Origin: Williamsia limnetica
Lineage (GTDB): Bacteria; Actinomycetota; Actinomycetes; Mycobacteriales; Mycobacteriaceae
Direction of reading: 5' to 3'
Length of the DNA stretch: 64,000 bases
NCBI RefSeq assembly: GCF_003217475.1
Contig: NZ_QJSP01000001.1
Coordinates: forward strand, 186,001-250,000
The position numbers were made by a program, and so were the translations under genes. Numbering within the stretch: position 1 is the first letter of the stretch; each line of letters starts with the position of its first letter. Of this stretch, positions 16,818 to 25,612 are shown piece by piece. Below the pieces are notes generated by a model, which was not told where the DNA came from, searched no databases, and saw only the letters and a program-made list of their open reading frames with translations.

Positions 16818-17981
16818 GCGGATGAGCGTCAGAATCGTGATCTCCGGGGGCGCGCCGACCCGGACCGGTGGGCCCCAGGCCCCGGCGCCGCGCGTGGTGT
16901 ACAGCACGGTGTTGCCGACGCGATCAAGGCCCTGAACCGAAGGTTGTTGCAGGGGAACGAGGTACCGGATCGGCCACATCTGGCCACCATGGGTGTGGCC
17001 CGACAGTTGCAGATCGATTCCGAGATCAGACGCTTCGAAGGCCTGCCGGGGCTCGTGAGCGAGCAAGAGAGCAAACGTATTCGGATCTCGACCGGCGAGC
17101 GCGGCGGGCAGATCCGGCTCATACGGCTCGGGTGACGAATAGTCGTGGATGCCGACCAGGTCGATGGTCGCACCGTCCCGGTCGATCGGCACGCGTTCGT
17201 TCCGAAGCGTACGTACGCCCAGCCGGTCCCACACATCCAGCCAGCGGCCACCGTCATCGGCATAGAACTCGTGGTTTCCGCTGACACCGAACACCCCCAG
17301 CGGTGCGGCGAGATCTGCCAGCGGTTCGAGATCGGCGGCGACTTTCGCGACGGTGCCATCGATCAGGTCCCCGGCGATCACGATGAGATCGGGTCGCTGC
17401 TCGTTGACCTGATCGACGACGCGCTGGGTGAATTCGCGACCGCGGGTGGGCCCCACATGGAGATCGGAGATGAGGGCGACACGCAGGCCCTCGAACTCGG
17501 GTGGCAGACGGCGCAGCGGAACCCGGACTCTGACGATGCGTGGCCGCGCCGCCTCCACCACGCCATACGCGGCGGTGCCTATCGCACCGACCGCGACCAC
17601 CGCCGTGGCGGCCTGCAGCACACGCCGCCGACTCGGTCCGGTGGGCTCGAGCTCGGGTGCGTCGGTGGATCCCTTCCGTCGACGCATCCACCGCACGAGC
17701 CGGGTGAGGAGAGAGGCCACAGCGATGAGGAGCAGACCGAGGATGAGGTAGAACACCGCAGCCAGCCAGACCATGCCCACGAAGCCGGGAATACGAGCCC
17801 AGCCGGGATCGAAGACCTCGCCGCTGCCGATGCCGACGATGACCAGCGCCCACAGTACGACGAGTGCCGCGTCGACGATGATGGACCACGGTCGCCTGAG
17901 GCCGGGGGCACGTACGAGACGCCGGTGCAGCCAGAATGTCACGAGGGCCAGGACGGCACCGAACATCAACAACCGCGTCAT
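16809..17981 (-). CDS. Membrane-anchored calcineurin-like metallophosphoesterase
   Basis: 390 residues. Four hydrophobic segments occupy roughly residues 1-140 (the last, after a Ser-Arg-Arg-Arg, resembles a Tat-like stretch), followed by the phosphoesterase domain. The two-metal motifs are complete: ISDLHVG, GDLIDG, GNHEFY and SGHTHGGQ. Relatives hydrolyse phosphodiesters or phosphomonoesters at the membrane outer face; the substrate (UDP-sugar, lipid or nucleotide) is not known. It is 14% upstream of a TetR gene and stands alone. Confidence 0.85.
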   Translation of the reverse strand: MTRLLMFGAVLALVTFWLHRRLVRAPGLRRPWSIIVDAALVVLWALVIVGIGSGEVFDPGWARIPGFVGMVWLAAVFYLILGLLLIAVASLLTRLVRWMRRRKGSTDAPELEPTGPSRRRVLQAATAVVAVGAIGTAAYGVVEAARPRIVRVRVPLRRLPPEFEGLRVALISDLHVGPTRGREFTQRVVDQVNEQRPDLIVIAGDLIDGTVAKVAADLEPLADLAAPLGVFGVSGNHEFYADDGGRWLDVWDRLGVRTLRNERVPIDRDGATIDLVGIHDYSSPEPYEPDLPAALAGRDPNTFALLLAHEPRQAFEASDLGIDLQLSGHTHGGQMWPIRYLVPLQQPSVQGLDRVGNTVLYTTRGAGAWGPPVRVGAPPEITILTLIRPE

Positions 17982-18122
17982 GAAACCAGAATCTTCGGGA
18001 CCGTCATTGGATCCATGGTGGCAGAAACGAGCGCGAAGACCCGATTCGGCAGTTCAGCCGGTCGCTGACCGCGTGAGCATGCTGCTCGCGGCATTCGCAC
18101 GATGAGGAGAGGCGGGTTCGTC

Positions 18123-18707
18123 TCACACCGGTCTCGGCCACCAGGGAGGCATCTGGTCTCGAACAGAGTCCGCCCATCGGACTTCGTCCTCGTCCTCGTC
18201 CTCACCACAGACCCACGCTTCCATCGACGCGGTGAGTCCGCCCGCGGCGAAAGGAATCGCCACGTCCGCATCGACACCGGCTGCCACGCCATGCGAGATC
18301 CAGATAGCCAGAGCGACTCGGAGCCGGCGGTCGAACATGTCTGTCAACGCCCGTCGCAGCGAGGACGACCCGTTCGACAGAAAGGCTGCTCGGAACAAGT
18401 CCCGGTCCCGAGTGGCGACCCCGTACGCGGAGATCAGGGTCTTCTGGAACTCCACAGCGACCTCGCTGATCGAGAGCCCCGTCAGGTCCGGTATCTCGAG
18501 GGGTTCCTCGACGGCCTCGACGAGCATTGCCGTGAGCAGCTCGCCCACGCTGGAATAGTGCGTGTAGAAACTGGTGCGTTGCACGCCCGCGGCGCGACAC
18601 AGTTCGCTGACCGAGAGCTCGTCCAGCGGAGCGCCGATGACGCATTGGCGCAACGCAGCGCGCAGGTCTTCGACGGTGCGTACGGTGCGCGGATCGCGAG
18701 CAGCCAT
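18123..18707 (-). CDS. TetR/AcrR family regulator
   Basis: 194 residues. The N-terminal HTH is at about residues 13-60 (ALRQCVIGAPLDELSVSELCRAAGVQRTSFYTHYSSVGELL); the rest is a helical ligand-binding domain. It lies seven bases downstream of the alcohol dehydrogenase gene on the same strand, so both are expected on one transcript. A TetR-type palindrome upstream of the dehydrogenase (19879-19898) is its probable operator. Confidence 0.8.
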   Translation of the reverse strand: MAARDPRTVRTVEDLRAALRQCVIGAPLDELSVSELCRAAGVQRTSFYTHYSSVGELLTAMLVEAVEEPLEIPDLTGLSISEVAVEFQKTLISAYGVATRDRDLFRAAFLSNGSSSLRRALTDMFDRRLRVALAIWISHGVAAGVDADVAIPFAAGGLTASMEAWVCGEDEDEDEVRWADSVRDQMPPWWPRPV

Positions 18708-18714
18708 CAGAAGG

Positions 18715-19818
18715 TCACGGCATGGTCAGCACGGCCTTGACCGTGACGCCCGATTGAGTGTCGGCAATGGCCTGGTCGATGTCGTCGAATGCGTACCGCG
18801 TGATGAGCTCATCGAAAGGGAACCTGCCTGCACGGTACAAAGCGATCAACTCAGGGATGAAGACCTGCGGGACCGAATCACCCTCGATGCCACCGACCAG
18901 CGTCTTACCGGCTCCCGAGACCAAACCGAGTGGCATCACGGCATCTGGTTTGGGGACTCCCAGCAATGCGATGGTCGCCCCGAAGCGGGTGGAGTTGATC
19001 GCATCGGCGACCACCGACGGAATCGCGGTCGTGTCGATCGCGTATCCCGCACCTCCGCCTGTGATCGCATGGATCGTTGTGACGACATCCTCCGAGGAAC
19101 CGTTGACAGTGTGGGTGGCACCCAGCTTCGTCGCGAATTCGAGGCGCTGATCGAGGACGTCGACGGCGATGATCGTGGTGGCGCCGGCAATCCGCGCGGC
19201 CATGATCGCGGACAGCCCCACGGCCCCGGCCCCGGTCACGACAACGCTGGCCCCAGCGGGGACATCGAGTGTATTCAGGACCGTTCCGGCTCCGGTCTGG
19301 ATGCCGCAGCCGAGAGGTCCGACGATGTCGAGGGGCACATCCTCCGGGATCTTGACAGCATTGTGGGCGCTGACAATTGCGTGGGTCGCAAAAGAGGACT
19401 GTCCGAAGAACGATCCCCGGATCACTTCGCCGTCCGTGCCCTCGATCGTGGTGGTTCCGTTCTCACGGACACCGGCGACGTTCAGCAGCAGAAAGTTCGC
19501 GCAGTATGCCGCCCGGCCGGTGAGACAGTTGTCGCAGTGACCACAGGCGGCAAAAGAGAGCCCGACGTGATCGCCGACCCCGAACCCGGTGACCGCGGCG
19601 CCGACCTGTTCCACGACGCCTGCACCTTCGTGTCCGAGAACCATCGGCAGAGCGGCCGGTATGTGACCGTGAACAACCGCGAGGTCGGTGTGACAGAGTC
19701 CTGTCGCCACGATCTTCACCAAGATCTCGGTGGGTTCGAGTTCGTCGAGCACCACCTCTTCGAATGTGAACGGGGAATCGACGTTACGCAGGACCGCAGC
19801 GTTGGCGGAGGTGGTCAT
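18715..19818 (-). CDS. Zinc-dependent alcohol dehydrogenase (class III-like)
   Basis: 367 residues of the MDR superfamily. Catalytic zinc site: GLCHTD (Cys at about 42) and GHEGAG (His at about 65). Structural zinc loop: CGHCDNCLTGRAAYC (four Cys). Dinucleotide fold: VTGAGAVGLSAIMAAR. The organisation matches aryl/benzyl-alcohol and formaldehyde-type dehydrogenases of actinobacteria, which oxidise primary alcohols with NAD+. It is followed by its probable TetR repressor and preceded by a TetR-like operator. Confidence 0.85.
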   Translation of the reverse strand: MTTSANAAVLRNVDSPFTFEEVVLDELEPTEILVKIVATGLCHTDLAVVHGHIPAALPMVLGHEGAGVVEQVGAAVTGFGVGDHVGLSFAACGHCDNCLTGRAAYCANFLLLNVAGVRENGTTTIEGTDGEVIRGSFFGQSSFATHAIVSAHNAVKIPEDVPLDIVGPLGCGIQTGAGTVLNTLDVPAGASVVVTGAGAVGLSAIMAARIAGATTIIAVDVLDQRLEFATKLGATHTVNGSSEDVVTTIHAITGGGAGYAIDTTAIPSVVADAINSTRFGATIALLGVPKPDAVMPLGLVSGAGKTLVGGIEGDSVPQVFIPELIALYRAGRFPFDELITRYAFDDIDQAIADTQSGVTVKAVLTMP

Positions 19819-19878
19819 AGAGATCTGCCTTTCGGAGAGCGGCGTCGCAACACCGCGACCACATCACTGTAGACCCAC

Positions 19879-19898
19879 TTTCTGACAGGTGTCGGAAA
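19879..19898. promoter_or_regulatory. TetR-type operator upstream of the alcohol dehydrogenase operon
   Basis: TTTCTGACA and TGTCGGAAA are arms of a 20-bp inverted repeat with one mismatch and a two-base spacer, 60 bp upstream of the dehydrogenase ATG. Length and symmetry match TetR-family operators, and the tetR gene is in the same operon. Confidence 0.55.
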
Positions 19899-19924
19899 AT
19901 CGGGAAGCACACACAACGGGTCGA

Positions 19925-22309
19925 TCAGTTCCCGACATACGCCGCGAGATGCTGCCCGGTCAGCGTCGATCTGTCGGCGACGAGATCGGCAGGCGTGCCC
20001 TCGAAGACGATTCGACCACCGTCATGGCCGGCTCCGGGACCGAGGTCGATGATCCAATCGGCATGCGCCATGACGGCCTGGTGATGTTCGATGACGATCA
20101 CCGACTTGCCGGACTCGACGAGACGATCAAGCAGCCCGAGGAGGTTCTCGACATCGGCGAGGTGCAGGCCGGTCGTCGGTTCATCGAGAACGTAGACCTC
20201 GCCCTTACCTGCCATCTGGGTTGCCAGTTTGATTCGTTGCCGTTCGCCACCGGACAGTGTCGTGAGAGGTTGACCTAGTTTGATGTACCCGAGGCCAACG
20301 TCGGCTAGACGTTCCAGGATTTTGTGCGCGGCAGGTAGTTTCGCTTCGCCATCGCCGAAGAACTCTGCGGCCTCGGCCACGGACATCCCGAGCACCTCGC
20401 TGATGTCGCGACCACCGAAGGTGAACTCCAGTACGGCCGCCTGAAACCGCTTGCCGTCGCACTCCTCGCACCGGCTCGCCACCCCGGCCATCATGGCGAG
20501 GTCGGAGTAGATGACCCCTGCGCCGTTACACGTGGGGCAGGCGCCCTCGGAGTTGGCACTGAACAGTGCCGGCTTGACCCCATTCGCTTTCGCGAAGGCC
20601 TTGCGAATCGGCTCCAGCAACCCCGTGTAGGTGGCAGGGTTGCTGCGGCGCGAGCCTTTGATCGGCGTCTGATCGACTGACACCACCTCATCCAGGCCGG
20701 TCACGGAACCCTGGATCAGCGAGCTCTTGCCCGATCCCGCGACGCCGGTCAGCACGACCAGAACGCCGAGCGGGATGTCCACGTCGACGTCCTGCAGGTT
20801 GTGGGAGTCGGCGCCGCGTACCTTCAGGGCGCCCGAGTGCTCGCGGACCGCTTCCTTCAGCGCGGCCCGGTCATCGAGGTGATGCCCGGTCAAGGTGTCG
20901 CTGGCCCTCAGGCCCTCCACCGTGCCTTCGAACATCACCTCACCGCCTTCGGAGCCCGCACGGGGTCCCAGGTCGACGACATGGTCGCCGATCGCGATCG
21001 TTTCCGGCTTGTGCTCGACCACCAACACCGTGTTGCCCTTGTCGCGCAGCCGAAGCAGGAGATTGTTCATCCGCTCTATATCGTGCGGATGCAACCCGAT
21101 GGTCGGTTCGTCGAACACGTACGTCACATCGGTCAAGGACGACCCGAGGTGCCGGATCATCTTGGTGCGCTGCGCTTCACCACCCGAGAGGGTGCCCGAG
21201 GGCCGATCGAGCGAAAGATATCCCAAGCCGATCTCCACAAAGGAGTCGAGCGTCTGCTGCAGTGTGGACAGCAATCCGGCCACCGACGGTTCGTCCAACC
21301 CGCGCACCCACTGCGCAAGATCGCTGATCTGCATGGCGCATGCGTCGGCAATGCTGACCTTGTCGATCTTCGACGATCGGGCCGCCTCGCTCAGCCTCGT
21401 GCCGGCACAGTCCGGACACGTCGCGAATGTGACCGCGCGTTCTACGAATGCCCGGATATGGGGCTGCATCGCGTCGACGTCTTTCGAGAGGAAAGACTTC
21501 TGGATCTGCGGGATGAGACCTGAATAGGTCAGATTGATGCCGTCCACCTTGATCTTGGTGGGCTCGCGATAGAGCAGATCGTTCAATTGCTTTTTCGTGA
21601 ACTTCGCGATCGGCTTGTCCGGGTCGAAATATCCGCACCCACGGTAGATGCGCCCATACCATCCCTCCATGCTGTAACCCGGGATGGTGATCGCGCTTTC
21701 GTTGAGCGATTTACTCGAGTCATACAGCGCGGTGAGGTCGATATCGGAGACTGAACCCCGCCCCTCGCAACGCGGACACATACCACCGGTGATGCTGAAC
21801 TCTCGACGTTCTTTCGTCTCACGACCACCACGTTCGATGGTGACAGCACCGGCGCCCGAGATCGATGCAACGTTGAAGGAATACGCCTGCGGCGACCCGA
21901 TGTGTGGTTTGCCCAGGCGGCTGAACAGGATTCTCAGCATTGCATTGGCGTCGGTGGCCGTGCCGACGGTCGAGCGCGGATCGGACCCCATCCGTTGCTG
22001 ATCGACGATGATCGCCGTCGTCAGACCGTCCATCACATCGACTTCGGGGCGCGCGAGCGTGGGCATGAATCCCTGGACGAACGCACTGTAGGTCTCATTG
22101 ATCATGCGCTGCGACTCGGCGGCGATGGTGCTGAACACGAGCGAACTCTTTCCGGATCCGGACACGCCGGTGAACACCGTCAGCCGCCGCTTCGGTATCT
22201 CGACGCTGATGTCCTTCAAATTGTTGACGCGTGCGCCCTGAACCCGGATCAGGTCGTGGGTGTCGGCAATGTGCTGGGAAGACTGTCGCGAAACTTTTCT
22301 GGTGGCCAT
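19925..22309 (-). CDS. UvrA-like ABC ATPase lacking the UvrB-binding domain (UvrA2/DrrC type)
   Basis: 794 residues. Two ABC modules: Walker A GVSGSGKSS at about 48-56 and GVAGSGKSS about residue 523, signatures SGGEAQRT and SGGERQRI, and zinc-finger-type cysteine pairs CPRC (178-181), CPDC and CPTC/CEEC. Only about 125 residues separate the first Walker A from the first Cys pair, against over 200 in UvrA, so the UvrB-interaction domain is missing. Such proteins (UvrA2, DrrC of daunorubicin producers) bind DNA or release drugs and damage without incision. It is a single gene. The ATG is well placed. Confidence 0.85.
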   Translation of the reverse strand: MATRKVSRQSSQHIADTHDLIRVQGARVNNLKDISVEIPKRRLTVFTGVSGSGKSSLVFSTIAAESQRMINETYSAFVQGFMPTLARPEVDVMDGLTTAIIVDQQRMGSDPRSTVGTATDANAMLRILFSRLGKPHIGSPQAYSFNVASISGAGAVTIERGGRETKERREFSITGGMCPRCEGRGSVSDIDLTALYDSSKSLNESAITIPGYSMEGWYGRIYRGCGYFDPDKPIAKFTKKQLNDLLYREPTKIKVDGINLTYSGLIPQIQKSFLSKDVDAMQPHIRAFVERAVTFATCPDCAGTRLSEAARSSKIDKVSIADACAMQISDLAQWVRGLDEPSVAGLLSTLQQTLDSFVEIGLGYLSLDRPSGTLSGGEAQRTKMIRHLGSSLTDVTYVFDEPTIGLHPHDIERMNNLLLRLRDKGNTVLVVEHKPETIAIGDHVVDLGPRAGSEGGEVMFEGTVEGLRASDTLTGHHLDDRAALKEAVREHSGALKVRGADSHNLQDVDVDIPLGVLVVLTGVAGSGKSSLIQGSVTGLDEVVSVDQTPIKGSRRSNPATYTGLLEPIRKAFAKANGVKPALFSANSEGACPTCNGAGVIYSDLAMMAGVASRCEECDGKRFQAAVLEFTFGGRDISEVLGMSVAEAAEFFGDGEAKLPAAHKILERLADVGLGYIKLGQPLTTLSGGERQRIKLATQMAGKGEVYVLDEPTTGLHLADVENLLGLLDRLVESGKSVIVIEHHQAVMAHADWIIDLGPGAGHDGGRIVFEGTPADLVADRSTLTGQHLAAYVGN

Positions 22310-22465
22310 GTGGCTACGGTCTCCAAATCGTCGGCAGGGCCGCGAACAACGAACCCTGAAGGTGGCGGCTGGCTTGATCTAACCAGCACGGGAGGGCTAC
22401 CCGGCCAACTCGACCGATCACGGTGCCGACCCGCTGAAGAGGAAGACTCTCGAGCGAGTGAGAAC

Positions 22466-22876
22466 TCAGCGCTTTTCTTGGATACGAATCATGTTGCCTG
22501 CAGGATCGCGCAGTGCACAGTCGCGAACACCGTACGGCTGCGCTGTCGGCTCCTGGACGATCTCGGTGCCTCCCGCCTGCAGCTTCTCGAAGGTGTCGTC
22601 GAGGTCGGTGGTGGACAGCAAGATGCTGCCGTACGTACCTTTCGCCATCATCTCCTCGATGGTGCGGCGTTCGGCGTCGGTGGTGCCGGGATCGGCGGCG
22701 GGTGGGTGCAGCACGATGGACACGTCGGGCTGACCAACCGGACCGACTGTGAGCCAACGCAAGCCGTTGTAGCCCACGTCGTTGCGTAGTTCGAAGCCGA
22801 GCGTGTCTCGATAGAAGGAGAGGGCGGCCTCTGGGTCGTTCTGCGGCAGGAAACTGGAGTGGATGCTGATGTTCAT
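22466..22876 (-). CDS. VOC family protein (glyoxalase superfamily)
   Basis: 136 residues, a single VOC domain: SFYRDTLGFELRNDV, LRWLTVGPVGQPDVSIVLHPP and a C-terminal CALRDPAGNMIRI ending the beta sheet. The Glu metal-ligand position is not obvious, as in many antibiotic-resistance-like VOC proteins. The ATG lies five bases after the stop of the AraC gene upstream, so they form an operon; regulator-plus-VOC pairs of this kind usually handle a toxic small molecule. Confidence 0.8.
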   Translation of the reverse strand: MNISIHSSFLPQNDPEAALSFYRDTLGFELRNDVGYNGLRWLTVGPVGQPDVSIVLHPPAADPGTTDAERRTIEEMMAKGTYGSILLSTTDLDDTFEKLQAGGTEIVQEPTAQPYGVRDCALRDPAGNMIRIQEKR

Positions 22877-22881
22877 GACGG

Positions 22882-23355
22882 TCACGTTAGTTGCGGCGAC
22901 GAGACCGGCGCTTCTCGATTCCTGATCGGTCTCGTCACCTGTTTCGCCACGCACGACGGCATTCCGGCAGTGGCGAGGGCCGCGTCGCGCCGATACACGC
23001 TGGGCGGGACCCCGACCAGCTCTGTGAATCGGGTACTGAACGTGCCGAGAGATGAGCAACCGACCGTGAAGCACACTTCGGTGACACTGAGGTCGCCGCG
23101 GCGCAGCAACGCCATCGCCCGCTCGATTCGCCTGGTCATCAGATATGCGTATGGCGACTCTCCGTACGCACGCTTGAACTCGCGACTGAGGTGGCCGGCC
23201 GACATGTTCACACCGCGGGCCAGCGCCTCGACGTCGAGGGGTTGGGCATGTTCGCGATCGATCCGGTCGCGAACGCGGCGAAGCAGCGCGAGGTCACGCA
23301 GGTGCTGAGCGTCGGCGGGTCTGCTGGTCACCTGACTGATCGTGCCATCTGACAC
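22882..23355 (-). CDS. AraC-family transcriptional regulator
   Basis: 157 residues; essentially only the double helix-turn-helix DNA-binding domain. HTH1 is LDVEALARGVNMSAGHLSREFK and HTH2 is LSVTEVCFTVGCSSLGTFSTRF, followed by the conserved GVPPSVYR. There is no sensory N-terminal domain, unlike most AraC proteins, so it may sense a ligand through the tail or act constitutively. It starts with GTG and is cotranscribed with the VOC gene. Confidence 0.85.
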   Translation of the reverse strand: MSDGTISQVTSRPADAQHLRDLALLRRVRDRIDREHAQPLDVEALARGVNMSAGHLSREFKRAYGESPYAYLMTRRIERAMALLRRGDLSVTEVCFTVGCSSLGTFSTRFTELVGVPPSVYRRDAALATAGMPSCVAKQVTRPIRNREAPVSSPQLT

Positions 23356-23624
23356 CGATCGAAGACCAGTACCGAACGCTCAGCGGCCCTGAAGGCAAAC
23401 ACCGAGACGTAAAATGTGGAAGGCAAAACGTCGCCAAATGAGTTTCTGGAAACTCCGGTGGGGCAGATATGCCTGGTCCCAGGTTGATATGCAATAGTTG
23501 ACGACGAAGGCGGGAAACGCCGACGCAATATGGCGGGTACCAATACGGTGAATCGGTCGAGGCGGCGCGTCATTTAGATTGGGCGACACCGAATCGGACA
23601 AGTGGGATGGGTGGGGGATCAGGC

Positions 23625-24356
23625 ATGGTTAATTTCTCATGGCCGATAACACGAGTGAAGCAAACTCGATATGGACATTCGGTTGAATCGCGACAACGTG
23701 ACGACGATCCCGGTTCACCGAATTCGATAGTCGACCTGAAGACCTGGAATGCCGAGTCGGCCCCCGATGCGGATCGGTGGAACTACAACACCCACTATTA
23801 CCGGCTGACCGACAAGGCGATGAAGCCCGGCGCCCAGTCCATCTTGGACTTCGGGTGCGGGGAGGGGATGCTCGCTCGACGACTGAGGTGTGGTTACCCC
23901 CACGTTGTGGGTATCGACCCTGATGAGAGCAGTATTCGAGCAGCTCGAGAGCAATCGGGCGACGACATCGATTACATCTGCGGGGACGCGCTCGAGTATC
24001 CGTTCGAACCCGAGTCTTTTGACGCGGTCGTGTCCGTGGCAGTACTTCACCACATCGATGCTGAACGGGGACTCAAACGTATGGCTGAGCTCGTCAAACC
24101 GGGCGGCACCGTAATAGTCGTCGGCTGCGCGAGCAGTGAACGACCACGCGATTTGATCAGCGACCTCACGTCGACCGCGGTAGCGCTCGTAGTTCTCAGT
24201 CGACATAAATTATGGAAGCACCCTTGTCCGGTTGTCTGGCCGCCACCGATCACCTACCGGGAAATGAAACGGCTCGCGCAGGAACTGTTACCGGGGTCGA
24301 AATATCGGCGACACCTGTTGTTTCGGTATTCGATCTCTTGGACCAAACCGCTCTGA
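23625..24356 (+). CDS. Class I SAM-dependent methyltransferase
   Basis: 243 residues. SAM-binding motif I is SILDFGCGEGMLARRL at about 72-87, the acidic motif II loop is VGIDPDE, and motif III is VSVAVLHHIDAERG; a C-terminal post-fold segment is not conserved. The ATG at 23625 follows GGGGGATCAGGC; an in-frame ATG 18 bases earlier is the alternative. The 5' region and the 3' end of the gene have noticeably lower GC than neighbours, hinting at acquired DNA. Substrate unknown. Confidence 0.7.
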   Translation: MVNFSWPITRVKQTRYGHSVESRQRDDDPGSPNSIVDLKTWNAESAPDADRWNYNTHYYRLTDKAMKPGAQSILDFGCGEGMLARRLRCGYPHVVGIDPDESSIRAAREQSGDDIDYICGDALEYPFEPESFDAVVSVAVLHHIDAERGLKRMAELVKPGGTVIVVGCASSERPRDLISDLTSTAVALVVLSRHKLWKHPCPVVWPPPITYREMKRLAQELLPGSKYRRHLLFRYSISWTKPL

Positions 24357-24430
24357 AAAGAATTGGCGCAAAATACCGCTGTCGGCGTCAACTCTGGTGG
24401 CTCGAGTGCGTCCGTTATATTTGTCGGGTG

Positions 24431-25054
24431 ATGTACATCCCGCGCAAGTTTGCGTTGTCCGAGGCCGACACCGACGAGGCGTTGACCCGGGCAGGCTTTG
24501 CACACCTGGTGACTCCCGGCGTCGACGGGCTCCAGGTGACACCGCTGCCCCTGCTGTACGACAGGGCCAACCACTCGCTCGTGGGGCACCTCGCCAGGGC
24601 GAATCCGCATTGGCGCGGCGTCGGTCAAGGTGTCGAATCGGTGGCGATCTTCAGCGGTCCGCAGAGCTACATCTCGCCGAACAACTACGCAACGAAGGCG
24701 GAGACGGGGAAAGTCGTCCCCACGTGGAATTACGAGGTACTCAACGTCTATGGCCAGGTCGTCGTACACGACGACCTGGCCTGGCTGCGTGAGCACGTCT
24801 CCGCGCTCACCGATACCCATGAACGCGATCTGCCCGCGTCGTGGCAGGTGTCGGATGCGCCGATCGAGTTCACCGAGGGACAACTCAAAGCCATTGTGGG
24901 TGTGCAATTGGTGATCGACCGGGTGGAGGGCAAAGCGAAGATGTCGCAGAACCAACCAGTGCGCAATCGCGCGGGAGTGGTCGAGGGCTTGAAAAGCTCC
25001 GGCCGCCCCGACCAGGATGTCGTTGCGCGGCGGGTGGCGCACTTCGACCGGTGA
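24431..25054 (+). CDS. paiB: FMN-binding negative transcriptional regulator (PaiB family)
   Basis: 207 residues. Opens with the family signature MYIPRKFALSEADTDEAL; the FMN-binding split barrel follows (HLVTPGVDGLQVTPLPLLYD, then LVGHLARANPHW, and YISPNNYATK), and the C-terminal part contains KAIVGVQLVIDRVEGKAKMSQNQP. PaiB proteins carry FMN and, in Bacillus, repress sporulation and degradative genes. The ATG at 24431 is the domain start; longer in-frame frames upstream are not supported. Confidence 0.85.
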   Translation: MYIPRKFALSEADTDEALTRAGFAHLVTPGVDGLQVTPLPLLYDRANHSLVGHLARANPHWRGVGQGVESVAIFSGPQSYISPNNYATKAETGKVVPTWNYEVLNVYGQVVVHDDLAWLREHVSALTDTHERDLPASWQVSDAPIEFTEGQLKAIVGVQLVIDRVEGKAKMSQNQPVRNRAGVVEGLKSSGRPDQDVVARRVAHFDR

Positions 25055-25164
25055 TCAAACGGCAGACGGCAGGAGCTAATCAAGCGCATTGCTCGAACAA
25101 GGGGCCGATGCTGCGGTATCGGTGGCCGCGTTTGGACGATCGCCGCGTTGGCTATGGCTGCCAC

Positions 25165-25572
25165 ATGTACCTGCGATTTCGTCATCGAATGCCGTCTGTC
25201 GAGCTCTCGATAGCGGCGCCTGCCTCCGCTGTGTGGGACGTGCTGGTGGACCTGCAGGCCTGGCCCGAGTGGGGTCCCACGGTCTCTGGCGCCGAGCTCG
25301 ATGGACCGGGACCGTTGGCTCTGGGCGCTCGAGGCAAGGTGTGGACGCCCGTCGGTGTGCCGCTTCCGTTTGTCATCGATGATTTCGTCGATGGGCGATC
25401 GTGGAGCTGGCGGGTTGCGGGTGTGTCTGCCACTCGGCATGAAGTGATACCGACGCGCACGGGCTGTGTCTTGAGCTTCGGTGTTCCCGTGTGGGCGCCC
25501 GCCTACCTGGCCATCATGGCCGTCGCGATGCCGCGCATCGCAAGGATGGCGGCAGATCGCGAGACGGATTGA
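25165..25572 (+). CDS. SRPBCC (START-like) lipid/ligand-binding protein
   Basis: 135 residues. The pattern VELSIAAPASAVWDVLVDLQAWPEW is the START/polyketide cyclase opening helix-grip fold, and the C-terminus contains the final amphipathic helix LAIMAVAMPRIARMA. These small proteins bind hydrophobic ligands such as sterols or polyketide intermediates in a cavity. Two starts are possible (25165 or 25189). It stands alone next to the convergent ornithine cyclodeaminase gene. Confidence 0.75.
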   Translation: MYLRFRHRMPSVELSIAAPASAVWDVLVDLQAWPEWGPTVSGAELDGPGPLALGARGKVWTPVGVPLPFVIDDFVDGRSWSWRVAGVSATRHEVIPTRTGCVLSFGVPVWAPAYLAIMAVAMPRIARMAADRETD

Positions 25573-25612
25573 TGGACTTTCGTTGTTGCGTCGCCCACAC
25601 AGGAAATCGGCC

